From contig JAMXIF010000016.1 of the NCBI GenBank assembly GCA_028583685.1, positions 730,923-794,922 of the forward strand: a DNA stretch of 64,000 nucleotides, written 5' to 3'. This document shows, piece by piece, positions 35,800 to 47,494 of this stretch. The notes beneath the pieces are model-generated. The model was not told the origin of the DNA, searched no databases, and worked only from the letters and a program-made list of their open reading frames with translations. The translations under genes and the position numbers were made by a program. This DNA comes from Petaurus breviceps papuanus (taxonomy: Eukaryota; Chordata; Mammalia; Diprotodontia; Petauridae). The stretch's first letter is position 1; each line of letters begins with the position of its first letter.

Positions 35800-36160
35800 A
35801 AATTCTAAACTGAGTAGTTTGTATTTGATCCTAGGGGAAATAGAGAGTCATAGGAGCTTTGTAAGTAGAAGAGTGATATGATCAGATCTGTGCTTTGGGA
35901 ATATAATTTGATAGCCCCTCTCCAATTTGAGGCAGAAAATCCAACTGCTATAGCTCAGGGTAGCAGTTGAAGGATCTAGATTTAGAGTTGAAATGGACCT
36001 CAGCTGCCATATTATCCCACTCCTTTATTTAACCGATGAGGAAAATGATGCTCAGGGCAGGAGGAAGTGACTTGTTTCTGTCACACAGGTAATAAGTAGG
36101 ATAGATAGAATTTGGACCCATTCTCTCTGAATTTGAGTCCATTTCTCATCACTTGTAAGG
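35800..36160. repeat. Old mammalian repeat piece followed by antisense MIR/core
   Basis: 35800-35925 (gtttgtatttgatcctaggg, gagagtcataggagctttgt, gatatgatcagatctgtgct) matches the middle of the 16030-16970 family. 35960-36140 is an antisense MIR-type core beginning ctagatttagagttgaaatg. Confidence 0.6.
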
Positions 36161-36234
36161 TAAAGGAGGGTGGGACTAGAGTCGTAGCTGTATGAATAGA
36201 GAGAAAAGAATAGATGAAAAATACATTGTGACCA

Positions 36235-38559
36235 CATAAAATAAAATAATATCAAGCTAAAGATATATGCACCAAAATGCATAGCATCCAAGTTCTTAAA
36301 GAAAAAGTCAAATGAATTACAGGAGGAAATAAACAGTAAAACTATACCAGAAGGAAATCTCAACTTTCCTGTATCAGAGCTAGATAAATCTAAACACAAA
36401 TAACAATGTAAACAAACAACACTAAACAAAATGAATAATCTAAACACAGCAACCAGACAAGAAAAAAAAATCAAAGGAATAAAAACAGGCAATAAGGAAA
36501 CAAAACTAACACTCTCTGCAGATGATATGAGGGTATACTTAGAAAAATTAAGTGAAAAAGCCTAGTTGAAACAATGAACAACTTTAGCAAATTTGCAGGA
36601 TAAAAAATAAACCCACATAAATCATCATCATTTTTGTATATTGCTAGTAAAACCCAACAGGAAAATAAAGAAAGAGAAATTCCATCTAAAGTAACTACAG
36701 AGAGTATAAAATGCTTGGGAATCTACCTGCTAAGAAAAAACTAGGGACAATATGAACACAATTAAAAATGTCTTTTCACATAAATAAAGATAGATCTAAA
36801 CAATCACAGAAATATTAATTGCTATAAGTAGTCCAAGAGAACATAATAAATATCACAACTCTACTTGAATTAATTTACATATTAAGTACCATACCAATCA
36901 AACTACCAAAACATTTTATCAAGCAAAAATAAATTAATTACAAAATTCATCTGGAAGAACAAAAGATCAAGATTATCAAAGGAATCAATGAAAATAAAAT
37001 GTGAAGGAAGGTAGCCTATGAGTACCAGATTTCAAACTATACTACAAAGTGGTATTCATAAAAACAAGTTGATACTGGTTAAGAAATACAATGATGGATC
37101 AGTGGAATGGATTAATTAGTTACACAATTGTAATGCTAAGCAAAGGAAATTTCCCAAGGTTCAAAATACCAGCATAGCTGCTCTCCATTTATTCAGTGAC
37201 AAACTAAGAACAGAGAAAATCAAAATATAGCATAATTCAAAATACAGCATTCACTAAGTGTAATTCAATAATTTCCAAGTACTACTCCACCTCTGGAATT
37301 TACATTCATTTAGTCAATCACAAAGTCCACCTTCTAAGTACTACTCCACCCCTGGAAAGTACATTTATTTAGTCAATCACAAAGGCCCTCTTCTCAAATG
37401 GAGATTAGTTTCCAATCATAAGAAAAGTCCATTAATTTGGTCAGTCACAGAGTACAAAAAAGTCAAAAGTTTCCCACCCTTGGATTACAACTGAATAGGC
37501 CATCTACCCCAGAGTTACAACAAGCTTAAGATATCATCACAGCATTTAATACCCAAAGAAAGGTCTTTTCTTTATCTTGACCTGAGGCAAGTTCTCAGCA
37601 ATCTCTGTTCCTGGGGAGACAAAGCTTAACAAGGCCACAAGATACATTGCCAGTGTCCTCATTAATTCATTCTCTGTCTGAAGAACAGTCCTAGGACCTC
37701 TGAAAACATCAGAAAGACCCTCTTCCAGGATTTCTGTAAACATACAACAAGGAAATCCTTCTTTAGTGCTTCTGAACCAACAGCAAGGTTCTAGGACCTC
37801 TGCAACAACAGCTCTGTCCTTCACCAATGGATGAATCTGGCAAAACAACATCAAAACAGAGAGACAAAGTACCGGCATCACAGCCGTGTCTCCTTGGTTC
37901 TTGTCAGCTCTGGGTGGCAGCTCTCAAAAGTCCTGGGCAGCTCGAACTGGCCCTCAGCAATTCTCTCCATCTCTCTGCCTCCACCATTCTGCTTCCAAAA
38001 AATTCTTCTGCCTCTCTTCCTCTGTTTGTGCCTCTTTAAATCCACATCACCAGCTCCTCCCAGTTCAGCCCTCTCTTTTCATGTCAACAAGTCCATCCCA
38101 CAAGTGGGATTCACAAGCTCTGGTTTTTAACACAATCAATCCAAAAACCAAGCCAATACAGGTGGATCTTTAAATTCCATTACTATTACAACAATACACA
38201 GTAGTAGATGACCATAGTAATATAGCATTTGATAAACCCCAAAATCCAAGCCTTTGGGGCAAGAATACACCATTGGACAAAAATTCCTGGGAAAATTGTA
38301 AAGCAGTTAAATGAGTAGAACCAAGAGAACATTGTATGGAGTAACAGCCATATCATAATAACTATAAACTATGAAAAACTTGCTTACTATGATCAAGACA
38401 ATGATCCATGACAATTCCAAAGGACCTATGATAAAGCATACTATCCACCTCCAGAGAGAGAACTAATGAACCCTAAGCACAGATTACAGCATATTTTTTC
38501 ACTTTCTTTATTTTTTGCTTATTTTTTGCAATATGCTGATATAGAAATAATATAACATA

Positions 38560-38594
<35 letters not shown>

Positions 38595-38755
38595 ATATGC
38601 ATAATCACATGCACAATGGATATGTTGCTTACCTTCTCAGTGGTTGAAAGAGTGACTAGGTGAGAAAGGGATAGGTGAGATAGGGAGAAAAAGAAGTTGG
38701 AATTCAACATTTAAAAAATTAATGTTAAAAATAAATAAAGTAATATAAGCTATAC
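36235..38755 (+). mobile_element. L1 LINE, ORF2 and 3' end, broken, split by an LTR
   Basis: Plus-oriented L1. The left part covers the end of the ORF2 endonuclease (tatgcaccaaaatgcatagc, tcagagctagataaatctaa). It then jumps to the reverse transcriptase, where ctctctgcagatgatatg encodes LSADDM at the position of the catalytic F/YADD box. The sequence ctacaaagtggtattcataa and gatggatcagtggaatgg follow. The L1 resumes at 38196 (acacagtagtagatgaccat, gataaaccccaaaatccaag) and ends after a (TA)n run near 38560-38592 with an A-rich tail at about 38720-38755. Many stops and internal deletions; not functional. The minus-strand open frame at 36052-36492 is only its antisense shadow. Confidence 0.85.
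37129..38190 (-). mobile_element. Solo LTR, fossil, class III (ERV-L)-like, inserted in L1
   Basis: A 1062-bp unit starting TG and ending CA (tgtaatgc at left, attaca at right), flanked by a perfect 5-bp duplication acaat (37124-37128 and 38191-38195). L1 ORF2 sequence is continuous across it. Read on minus, the first ~25 bp (tgtaatagtaatggaattta) resemble the other two LTRs. A gatttaaagaggcac block near 38030 could be a TATA-like box, and AATAAA signals lie near 37366 and 37188, supporting minus orientation. No internal retroviral genes remain here. Confidence 0.82.
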
Positions 38756-38779
38756 ACATTTAAACAATAATACATTACT

Positions 38780-39260
38780 CATTCAGTTAAATACATATTG
38801 AGGAAGACTGAATCAATGTATTAAATCTGTGAAGATAGAGAGAATGAGGAGTTGGAGATGACACCAAAATTGGGAACTTGAGAGATTAGTAATGGTAATG
38901 TCTTTAAGAGCAATAGGGAAGCTTGGAAGAAGTGTAGGGTGGAGTGGTGTAGGGAAGATAATAAATTCTATTTTTGACATTTTTGGACATTTGAGTTTGA
39001 GAATCCTGTGGGATCTTCAGTTGAAAATGTCCAATAGACAGTTGGAGATGTGGGACTAGAGCCCAGGAGATGCAGAACGTATAGATATGATGGTCATCTG
39101 CTTAGAGGTGATCATTGAACCTATTGGATCTTAGGAGATAGCAATAGAGGGTAAAAAAAGAGAAATGAAGAGGACTAAGGACAGAGCTTAGACACCGACA
39201 ATTGGAGGGCAGTATATGAATGAAGTTGCAGATGTAGATGAGAATGGGAATAGAGGGGAA
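38780..39260 (+). repeat. Old mammalian repeat, 3' part
   Basis: gatgacaccaaaattgggaa, tttttggacatttgagtttg, caatagacagttggagatgt and tcatctgcttagaggtgatc continue the family seen at 16030-16970. Confidence 0.65.
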
Positions 39261-39927
39261 GGATATAACATTGCCATTCAACTTATTTTTCTGAGAGCAA
39301 GATAGGATTTTCTTTGACCTTTTCTACTCTACAAAGTTTTCTGGGATAATTTCATATTGTTTTGCAGGCTAAAGTACGCTGTACTGTCTGTGATGGTCAC
39401 ACTGGAGACTATTGGGTTCCAAATTTGTTTTAGGTGCTGGATATTTGTGTTCCATTACATATTCAAATTACATATTGTGTTCCAATACATATTCAAATAT
39501 GAAGCCAATCAGGGCATTTGTTTGGATTTCTGAATGGATAACTGAGTCCCAAAGGAGGATATAACATTGAGAAGTCTTCTAAATATTTGAGACTGGTTTC
39601 TGTTGATTTGATTATTTTATCTTTAGACTTGCATAGTTCATGCAAGTCAGTACCAATGAAGGGCAAATCCATCAAACCCTACTAGGATCTGATGGGAGGG
39701 AGGGAAAAGACAGGATGATGTTTCTGTGAATGGAAGATGGGTAACATCCCTTGTATGTCATAGACAGGGAGCTCTAGGTTTTAAATCTGCTATCACCAAT
39801 TTTATTGTGTGACACTGGAAAAGTGGTCTAAACTCTTGGGACCTCATTTTTCCTGTGGTGTATAATGGACTGATGTATAAGACAGAACCACATCTATTAG
39901 ATACACAGTTATATAAAGGCAACTTAT
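39261..39927. other. No recognisable feature
   Basis: Contains a short local duplication of the type ccattacatattcaaa / ccaatacatattcaaa at 39452-39500. Otherwise unassigned. Confidence 0.45.
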
Positions 39928-40172
39928 TGGCACTGAGGTTCTAGCGTCAGGCTTGGAGCCAGGAAGATCTAAATTCAAATTCAGCCCCAGATGCTTGTTA
40001 ACTGTATAACCCTGAGTAAGTCGCCTAACTTCTTTCAGTCTCAGTTTCTTTATCTGTGAAAGGGGGATAGTAACAGCATAAACCTAACAGAGTTGTGAGG
40101 ATCAAATGAAATAACATGCAAAGTGCTTTGCAAACTTTAAAGTGCTTATAGAGACTCGTTATTATCAATATT
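39928..40172 (+). repeat. MIR-type SINE, near complete
   Basis: ggcttggagccaggaagatc, cagccccagatgcttgttaa, gtctcagtttctttatctgt, gttgtgaggatcaaatgaaa and gcaaactttaaagtgcttat, ending in ttattatc. One of the best MIR copies in the window. Confidence 0.85.
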
Positions 40173-40199
40173 TTTATTAGACTTATTGACTGTTCTCAC

Positions 40200-40365
40200 A
40201 GGAGTAAAGCATGGATAAGGGTAAGTGGTCAGAGCAGCTGAGTTCAAACCCTATTATACGCTACTTGTTGAACCTCTTGGTGAGTTATCTAGCCCCCCTG
40301 AGGCTCATTTTCCTCATCTATAAAATGATGGGGTTGAATAGTTGTGGCATCAGGGGCAAGACTAT
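40200..40365 (+). repeat. MIR-type SINE
   Basis: gtggtcagagcagctgagtt, caaaccctattatacgctac and gctcattttcctcatctata. Confidence 0.7.
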
Positions 40366-40379
40366 TGGTCTTGTCATGC

Positions 40380-40580
40380 TACTATCACTTTCTGTCTTTT
40401 CCTCTCCATTCTCACTGTTCTCTTAGTTCAGGCGCCTATAAAATAGACTGGTCTCTTTGAAAACTATCTCAGATTCCTCTCTATCATATACTACTAAGCT
40501 AGTCTAACTATAATGGTATTTCTCCTCTGCTCTAAAACTTTCGATGGTTTCCCATTGCCTGGTGTAATAATAAATTATAA
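40380..40580 (+). repeat. L2 LINE fragment
   Basis: agtctaactataatggtatt, ctgctctaaaactttcgatg and gtttcccattgcctggtgta match the L2 3' region. Confidence 0.55.
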
Positions 40581-40649
40581 CTATATATTGCTTTCCAGTT
40601 GACAGAAGATAAAACCCAAATTTTTTTAGTCTTGCATTCAGGAATATTT

Positions 40650-41060
40650 AAAATTTGATCCTAAGTTTTTAAGATAAATGAGTGCTATATTTTGTTGATG
40701 GCTTTTCTTCTAGCAGTGTAATTATATGATTTTTATTAACATGGCATTATATAGCTTTACCAATGCTGAACCATTTCTATATTACTGATATTAATCTAGC
40801 TTGGTCACAGTGATAAATCATTTGAATATATTGCAATTGCCTTTTTGCCAATGTTTTTACATCATTAATGATAACACTCTATGGTTTTGTTCTCTGCTTT
40901 ATCTCTCCATGCTTTGGACATTAGGGCTGTTTTTGTGTCATAGAATAAAACTCTTTCTTTCTCTCTCTCTTTCCAAATAATTTACATAGCATAAGAATCA
41001 AGTGCTCTTTGAATAGCTGGTTGAGTTCATTTGTAAGCCCATCTGGGACTAGAATTATTT
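40650..41060 (-). repeat. L1 ORF2 fragment, antisense
   Basis: gtgctatattttgttgatgg, gacattagggctgtttttgt, gtcatagaataaaactcttt and catttgtaagcccatctggg are the antisense reading of the L1 reverse-transcriptase region. Confidence 0.65.
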
Positions 41061-41064
41061 ATTT

Positions 41065-41780
41065 TTCTTTTAGTGACCTTAGGCGAGTCATTTAAATTCT
41101 CTTGCCTCAGTTTCCTCACCTGCAAATTTGGAATTGAACTAGATAACCTCTGAGGTTTCTTCTAGATTTAAAACTACAATTATAACTAAAATTAAACATG
41201 TTCTTTGGAAATGTTTGAAAACATTGTCTCTTAGGGAAGGACCAGTCTGTACTCTTAACATTCATGCAAAGTTCCTTAAAAGAGAACCAAGTTGATTCAT
41301 TCTGGGTTCTGCGATCTAGATCATTTTCCTCCAAGAGAACCATATCCTTTTTCAGGGTCCATTGTATACCTAGGTGGAATAATAGGTGGCCACTTCAATT
41401 CAGTTGTGGTACTATGGAAAGCCTCCCCCAACTCCAATCCTTTCTACAGACATGCTCTTAGCTTAATCTCCCTATAATGGTATCAGTCTTTTGTTCCACA
41501 ACCTTCAAAGATTTTCTATTGCCTAAAATAAGAATAAATTATAATTATATAGTGATTTGTAGTTGACAGAGAATAAAATCTGAATTCAAGACCATTTTTG
41601 GCATTGGTAGATTTGGTGTCATAAAAACTAAATTTAAATCCCACTTCATAGTAACTGTGTATCCTTGGACAAATCGTTTAATCTCTGTCAGTCTCAATTC
41701 AATTCCTCTTTTATGAAGTGAGAGAGTTGGGCTAGATGACCTCTAAGATTTCAGCTTTAATTTTATAATCATAATTTAAC
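41065..41780 (+). repeat. MIR and L2 fragments
   Basis: MIR at about 41070-41185 (cttaggcgagtcatttaaat, ctagataacctctgaggttt). L2 at 41360-41545 (tccctataatggtatcagtc). Second MIR at 41590-41780 (gtaactgtgtatccttggac, gggctagatgacctctaaga). Confidence 0.6.
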
Positions 41781-42530
41781 AAACATTTGTTGAATATTAT
41801 GCCATGGTATTAGAGTGGGGCTTTAAATTTTATTTTAAATTATCTAAAAAAAAAAACTATTTCCGTTTCCTATCCATAATTTGGGGTGAGGCTGGGAAAA
41901 ACTACCACAAAACAAAACCCTTAAAACAAATATGGACAGTCAAGCAAAGCAAATTTCCACACTGGCCATGTCCAAAAGGTATGCCTCGTTTGTCCTGAGT
42001 TCATCACCTGTCAGGAGGAGGGCAGCATGCTTCAGGAGTGAGATTGTTCAATATCTTGCTGTCTCCTCCCATCCCCATCATCTTCCCTCTAGACTTTCCA
42101 TGGTTCCCTGAGTTTCTACTAATATAACTACTTCTTTGTGGAGGAATTTCATGGAAGTATATATTACAATAAGCATAACTTACATGGAAACAACATCATA
42201 GTTCATTATTAATCACTAGTAGAAATTAGTTTTTCATTTAAATTATCACTATCTGAGGGAAGTGCATACAAAACAGCTTGGATAGGGGTCTAGAAAGGTC
42301 AGAGCCTCAGGGGTTCCCTAAGGTGTTTTCTTTCTGGCAGTAGGATACCCTTCACATCCAGAAAGAAGCATAGGGATAATCATCAAGTTTCCAGCTGCCC
42401 ACTCCTCCTCTGAAGACAGTAAGCAGCAAGGAGCAGGTGAAACACATGGAGACTACTGGAGACCAAATTTTATCCACTTCCCAATGTGCCTGGAGCTGAC
42501 TTTTCAAAGTTGGAGGCCTATCTTGAAAGT
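41781..42530. other. No recognisable feature
   Basis: No gene or nameable repeat. Confidence 0.45.
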
Positions 42531-42534
42531 TTGA

Positions 42535-42809
42535 GGCCTGTTACCATGACTCCTTCCTATAATCCTACGTACTAGGGAAGCTGGGACTGGTGTATCTCTT
42601 GGGTTCAAACGTTCTGAGCTAAAGTAGACTATACTTACTGGGTGTCCAGCATTAATGGGTGAGCCCCAAGTGGCAGGGGGCAACCAGGTTACCAGCTCAG
42701 GTCAAAAATTGAAAAAGTCATATTGGTTCTCATTCTGATCACTAGTGGGATGGGACCTTCAGTGACTCCTGTGCATCCAGCTTGGGCAAGATAGGAAGAC
42801 CCAATCTTT
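42535..42809 (+). pseudogene. 7SL (signal recognition particle) RNA pseudogene, full-length type
   Basis: SRP RNA, the scaffold of the ribonucleoprotein that targets secretory ribosomes to the ER, is the source. Blocks match 7SL in order: the 5' Alu-like domain (tataatcctacgtactaggg, gaagctgggactggtgtatc, gggttcaaacgttctgagct), the tgggtgtccagcattaatgg junction, the S domain (ggcaaccaggttaccagctc, tgatcactagtgggatggga), and the 3' end (catccagcttgggcaagata, ggaagacccaatcttt). About 275 bp against about 300 in the functional RNA, with many substitutions and small deletions; an A-rich stretch follows. The 5' start is fuzzy because the first stem is eroded. A retroposed copy is far more likely than an active gene. 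High confidence in identity. Confidence 0.85.
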
Positions 42810-42814
42810 ACAAT

Positions 42815-43500
42815 AGCAAAATAAAGCTGGAGACTAATTGGCATCTTGGTGAATGACACACCTAGGACAATGCCTGAGCAAAGGCCTGGTGTTTATCTAT
42901 GGGCCAGCTTGACCAGTTTCAATAATTCCTTTTTAACCACTTAACACCATCATTTTCTCTGGGACCCATCTCATTTGAGAAGCCTAAACCAAACCTGTCA
43001 CTTACTAGCTGTTCCAGCAGTCAAACAATGGTGGCCTGCCATGTAGACACTTTGAAAGGCATTTGGGAAAATATGGCTTGTCCTTTCTGAACTGGCTGCT
43101 GATTTGTGGAAAATGAGGTAGTATGAGCCATTTGAGTGGGAGATGTTCGATTGAATTAGCTGTGGTACTTTGTTTTGGTTGGGCTTGTTGGTCTGAGTCA
43201 GAAGTGGGAGTTATGCCAGGGCAGTCCCTCTTGGGAGATGGAAAGGTGCTCTGTGACTAGGGCAGAGACGAGGTTGTTGGAATTTTTGAATCTTCTTTTT
43301 TTCTACTATTGCTGGTTTGTGGCTATGGAGGTAGAATTACATCCATCCCTGTGCTTCTCATTGGGAATAGATCACGCAGCAGTACTACATAGGCTATTCT
43401 TGAAGCCAGCAAAACAAGCAAACAACAATAACTACTTTCCTAGGGGATGGAGAGTAAGAAATTAACAATATAAAGTTCATACAGGTCAGGAATCACAGAC
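42815..43500. other. No recognisable feature
   Basis: The 96-codon frame from 43175 shows no family motif. No clear repeat. Confidence 0.4.
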
Positions 43501-43506
43501 TAAACC

Positions 43507-43640
43507 AGGGGTGGGGAAATTGCAGCCTTGGGGACACATGTGACATTCACCTGTTTTGAGTTTAGAAGGCAGTTCTTAGATTCCTTGGCCCACATGTCTC
43601 TGGCTGTCTACCTGAGTCTAGCTTATTCCAAAATCAGAAC
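43507..43640. mobile_element. hAT-type transposon end (possible)
   Basis: caggggtggggaaattgcag and ccttggggacacatgtgaca resemble the terminus of mammalian hAT (Charlie-like) elements beginning CAGGGGTGG. I could not find the other end. Confidence 0.4.
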
Positions 43641-43994
43641 AACTCCCTGTTGCTTAGACTCATGGTCTGAGCTAGATTTTCCTTATCAAGCAAGCCCTCC
43701 CCAATTCCTTTTCCCCTAGCCTCTCCCAAAAGAAACCTCTCACCAAAAACTAAAATTATATCTGTCCATTCTATTTTTTAAACTTCTGTTTTTCTAACTC
43801 TATGTCTTCTTGTCCCTAGCCTAGAAATTTCATTTTTTCTTTCTTTCCTCTGTTGTTTGCTAATAGTCAGAGTCATTTGATCTGTTTTAGAAGAGTCCAA
43901 GAAATGTGTCTTACTTACCAGTAGGGAAGCTGAGTTTTGCTTTTTGCTGGACAAATTATATGGACAAAACAACTGGACATTAGTGATGACTGAT
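43641..43994. other. No recognisable feature
   Basis: No gene or repeat family identified. Confidence 0.45.
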
Positions 43995-44710
43995 GAGTAT
44001 TGTATTGTTTGTCTTTAGTTGTTTTTGTTTCTTTTTGGAGGGGGGAAGGCAAGGCAATTGGGGTTAAGTGACTTGTCCAAGGTCACACAACTAGTAAGTG
44101 TTAAGTGTCTGAGGCCGTATTTGAACTCAGGTCCTTCTGACTCCAGGGCCAGTGCTTTATTCACTGTGCCACCTAGCTACAGGTGTCTTTAGTTTTCAAA
44201 GAGAACCAATGACATCACAGGTTGGTGTCTTGACTTGTATATGAATTGGATTTAAGTGAAGCAGAGGTGCACAAAGTCACCAGTCTCACTCTCTTTTCTA
44301 GAATTGTTGAAGTCTAGTGGCAAGACAAAAATCAAAACAACTGATGATGGCCTGAGATGCAGTAAATGGCTCTGGCATCTTCAATATCTAACCAACCTCT
44401 GAGTGCTCCACAGTTCCTGCTTCAGTCTCCTTCATGGCTGATGGAACAAATTGTTCTCATCCATTTTGCTGTGGGGAAGTCTTCACATGCTTGGAGTAGA
44501 CATCCCTCTAATGGGTTTCACACCTGTCAGTCACCCTCAACCTGGTTTAGCCTGTCTGCCAAGATGGTTTAAGGGAGCATGGCCACTATATATGCTACAA
44601 CTTCTTGGAGCTGCAGGTGAGAGTTGAGTGTTAGGTGGATACCCAAGGTGTGTGAGCAGCACTGAAAAGGGCTTGGTAAGTTCTCACACCAGAGATCCAA
44701 GTCCTCCTCA
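43995..44710 (+). repeat. Unassigned ~550-bp repeat family, copy 2, split by a SINE
   Basis: Left arm ends gtctttagtt (44020) and right arm resumes at tgtctttagttttcaaagag (44184). Blocks: gagaaccaatgacatcacag, ttggatttaagtgaagcaga, caactgatgatggcctgaga, ggaacaaattgttctcatcc, gcttggagtagacatccctc, cttcttggagctgcaggtga. These parallel copies 1 and 3. Confidence 0.7.
44021..44183 (-). repeat. Marsupial tRNA-derived SINE, with TSD
   Basis: Plus strand: gcaattggggttaagtgact, cacacaactagtaagtgtta, gggccagtgctttattcact, ending gccacctagctac. Flanked by a perfect 11-bp duplication tgtctttagtt (44010-44020 and 44184-44194). Confidence 0.92.
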
Positions 44711-45030
44711 CACACCCATATACCCCAAACTAATTAGTATAATAAAGGAATACTCAACAGGTGGTCAGAAGTCACTGACCTTGCCTCTTTTGATTACCTT
44801 TTTACCTCACTAAAATTCATTTGCTCCTAAGCTAGAGAGGATTTGGGGGTGGGGGGCATGTAAGAGCATCTTATGGTGGACCTAGGTGTCAAATAGAAAA
44901 GCTCCTATCTGAACTGGTGGCTTTCTACTCACACAGTGACCATCTTACTTTAGAACCTCATTCTTGCCTCCAGTCTCTTACTACTCTACTCTAGTCAGTC
45001 TCTTACTACTCTACACACTGCTGCCAAAGG
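44711..45030. other. No clear feature
   Basis: A short duplication gtctcttactactctac occurs twice near 44970-45020. Otherwise unassigned. Confidence 0.45.
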
Positions 45031-45035
45031 AATTT

Positions 45036-45480
45036 TTCTTTTTTTTGTCCACTTAATAGTATTTTATTTTTACCAATTGCACATAAAGAAAATTTTCAGC
45101 ATTAACTTTTTATAAGATTTTGAGTTCCAAATATTTTTCTTCCTCCCTCCCTTCCCTCTCCTTTCCCCACAACAGCAAACAATCTAATATAGACTATATA
45201 CGTACAATCATACTAAACATATTTTCACATTAGTCATGTTGTGAAAGAAGATTCAGAACAAAAGGGATAAACATGAGAAAGAAAAAAACCCACAAAAAAG
45301 AGAAAATAGTATACTTTGATATGCATTCAGAGGCCTTTCTCTGGATGTGGATAGCATTTGCCATCCTGTCTTTTGTAATTTTGTATATCTTTGCATAGTT
45401 TTGTATATTTATAATTTTGTAATTTTGTATAATTTTGTAACTTTGCATAGGTAGGAGGTTCACAAATGTAGTATATTGCA
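45036..45480 (-). repeat. L1 3' UTR and A-tail, antisense
   Basis: Minus reading: ccacatccagagaaaggcct, cacaacatgactaatgtgaa, ggaactcaaaatcttataaa, then aaaataaaatactatt and an A-run. The stretch 45380-45450 carries an attttgta-type internal repetition. Confidence 0.75.
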
Positions 45481-45594
45481 TATATTTTCAGACTTTTTCC
45501 AAATGTTGAACAATTTTGCTGGGTTTCCCTTTTTCTTCTCTTTTTGTTTTTTTTTTCCTTTTTCCCAATTTCCTTTTCTTTTTTGTTTTGGAGT

Positions 45595-45738
45595 GGGAGA
45601 GGCAGGGCAATTGGTGTTAAGTGACTTGCCCAAGGTCACATGACCAGTAAGTGTTAAGTGTCTGAGGCTGAATTTGAACTCAGGTCCTCCTGACTCTAGG
45701 GCTGATGCTGTAATCATTGTGCCACCTAGCCACCCCTT
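45595..45738 (-). repeat. Marsupial tRNA-derived SINE
   Basis: gcaattggtgttaagtgact, gtcacatgaccagtaagtgt, tcctgactctagggctgatg and gccacctagccacccc on plus; head at right. Confidence 0.87.
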
Positions 45739-45855
45739 TTTCTTTTCTTTTCATTTCTGTTCTGTTCTGTTCTCTTTCCTTTTCTTTCTCCCTTCCTCCT
45801 TTCCTTCCTTCCTTTTTCTGTCTTTTCTTCCTTCCTTCTTTCCTTTTTTATTTAA
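45739..45855. repeat. Pyrimidine-rich simple repeat
   Basis: ttctgttctg and ttccttcc units next to the SINE end. The Phe/Ser/Leu open frames are artefacts. Confidence 0.85.
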
Positions 45856-46189
45856 GAATATTTGTTATAGGATATGGATCTCTGGGAGGGGCAAAGGAAG
45901 AGATAATGGGGGATTATGATTATGTTTAAAAAATCGATAACTTTTTTCTCAAAAATGAGAATAAAGTACCCCCTTATTCATAGCCAAAAATGGGGAGACT
46001 TTTATTTTCACTACCTAGCTTTCAGGGTGGTGAAGAAAATGCTTTATAAGCCTGGAAGGGAGCCCTAGGGAAATGTATATCATCTCCTTTTAACATAGGG
46101 TATTATGTTGACTATATAAAATGATCAAGCTATAGAGAAAGTGCCTCAGAGAGAGGCTTCTATCCATAGGTAGGCCATGAATGGCTCAA

Positions 46190-46450
46190 AGGCAAATATG
46201 GCATAGTAGATAAAGCTCTGGACCTGGAGTCAAGAAGACTTGAATTTAAATCTGTCCTCAGACACTCAGTAGCTTGGCCAAGTCACTCAACCTCTCAGCT
46301 TCCCCAACTATAAAATGGGGATAACAATAGCAACTATACCCTGGGGTTGGTAAGAAGATCAAATGAGATTGTAATTGTAATAATTGTACATTGAACTAAT
46401 ACAGTACCTGGTACATAATAAACACTATATAAATGTTAGCTATTACTATA
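46190..46450 (+). repeat. MIR/Ther-type SINE, near complete
   Basis: ggcatagtagataaagctct, gacctggagtcaagaagact, cagcttccccactataaa-like block, gatcaaatgagattgtaatt and cctggtacataataaacact, ending in ttactat. Confidence 0.82.
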
Positions 46451-46469
46451 TAGATTAAGAAATGGCTCC

Positions 46470-46600
46470 AAAGGGTAGCTACCAAGTCAGCGCCATGGAC
46501 AGAGCATTAGGCCTGGAGTCAGGGAGACCTGAATTAAAATATGGCCTCAGACACTTATTAGATTTATGATCCTGGGCAAGTCACTTAATGTCTGTTTATT
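46470..46600 (+). repeat. MAR1-like SINE, 3'-truncated
   Basis: gccatggacagagcattagg, cctggagtcagggagacctg, tatggcctcagacacttatt and gatcctgggcaagtcactta. Confidence 0.75.
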
Positions 46601-46790
46601 TCATTGCCCTTACCTCTCCATTTCTTCCTGCCTTCTTTTGTGTTGCTTTTCTCCATTAGAACATAAGCTCCTTGAGGTCAAGAGCTGTCATTCTACTTAT
46701 ATTTGTATTCCTACCACTTAGTATTGGTGCCTGGACCACAGCAAGTCCTTAATATATGCTTGTTGACTATTGGCTCATTGATTGACTGAG
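46580..46790 (+). repeat. L2 LINE 3' end
   Basis: agaacataagctccttgagg, ttgtattcctaccacttagt, cctggaccacagcaagtcct, ending tcattgattgactga. Confidence 0.75.
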
Positions 46791-47140
46791 AGAAGAGCAG
46801 TTTGGCAATTTAAGAGGTACAAGTTGCCATTCTACACCTACTGATGATCATATGTGAGTCTCTCATGTATGATCTGTATGCATATTCACTTTACCCATTT
46901 GTATATTTGTAGGAGAGTGTACTCTGTGTTTAAGGTGAAACGTTCTATGAGGAAACTTCTTACGAAATCTTTCTTTAAACATTTTTGCTTTGAACTAATT
47001 GTGTCCTCTGGCTGATGAAAGGAAAATGGAACACATCTATGGGGCCTTACTGATTACCCTTTTATATGGACACGGACTCATACATTTCCTTGAATCAAAG
47101 GTAGATATTCTGGAAGCCATATACTCAGGAAAGTGGCACC
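46791..47140. other. No recognisable feature
   Basis: No gene or nameable repeat. Confidence 0.45.
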
Positions 47141-47144
47141 CCAA

Positions 47145-47420
47145 GAACAATAGTCAATCAGTCACTCAACAAGCATTTATTAAGCTCTTACAACATACCA
47201 GGCACTGTACTAAGCTGGAGATGCGAAGAAAAGCAAAAACCACTCCCTGTTCTCAAGGAAGAACACCATAATTAACTACTGAGAGACACTCTAACCCAGT
47301 GAATAGATAATTAACTCGGAGCCGGAAAGACCTGGGTATATGTCCTGCCTCTGACACACACAGGATTTGTGACCCTGAGCAAATAATTTAACCTCAACTT
47401 CTTGCCAACTTCCTGAGCTA
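47145..47420 (+). repeat. Old mammalian repeat block followed by MIR
   Basis: 47145-47275: tcactcaacaagcatttatt, cataccaggcactgtactaa, ctgttctcaaggaagaacac. 47290-47420: a diverged MIR core (ggatttgtgaccctgagcaa). Confidence 0.6.
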
Positions 47421-47494
47421 AAGGGATGGAGGTATCTGTCTGCAGGGAATATACTTACACTTTCCACCTGGGCAGAAAACCAAATAGGACAACC

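Noticed and set aside
36052-36492. 146-codon open frame on the minus strand, the longest in the window
   Set aside because: It overlaps the antisense of the plus-strand L1 ORF2 remnant; its hydrophobic Phe/Leu-rich composition is what antisense A-rich L1 gives.
37546-37881. 111-codon minus-strand frame
   Set aside because: Lies wholly inside the solo LTR and shows no protein-family motif.
42535-42809. Active 7SL RNA gene
   Set aside because: Too many substitutions and an eroded first stem; an A-rich end suggests retroposition.
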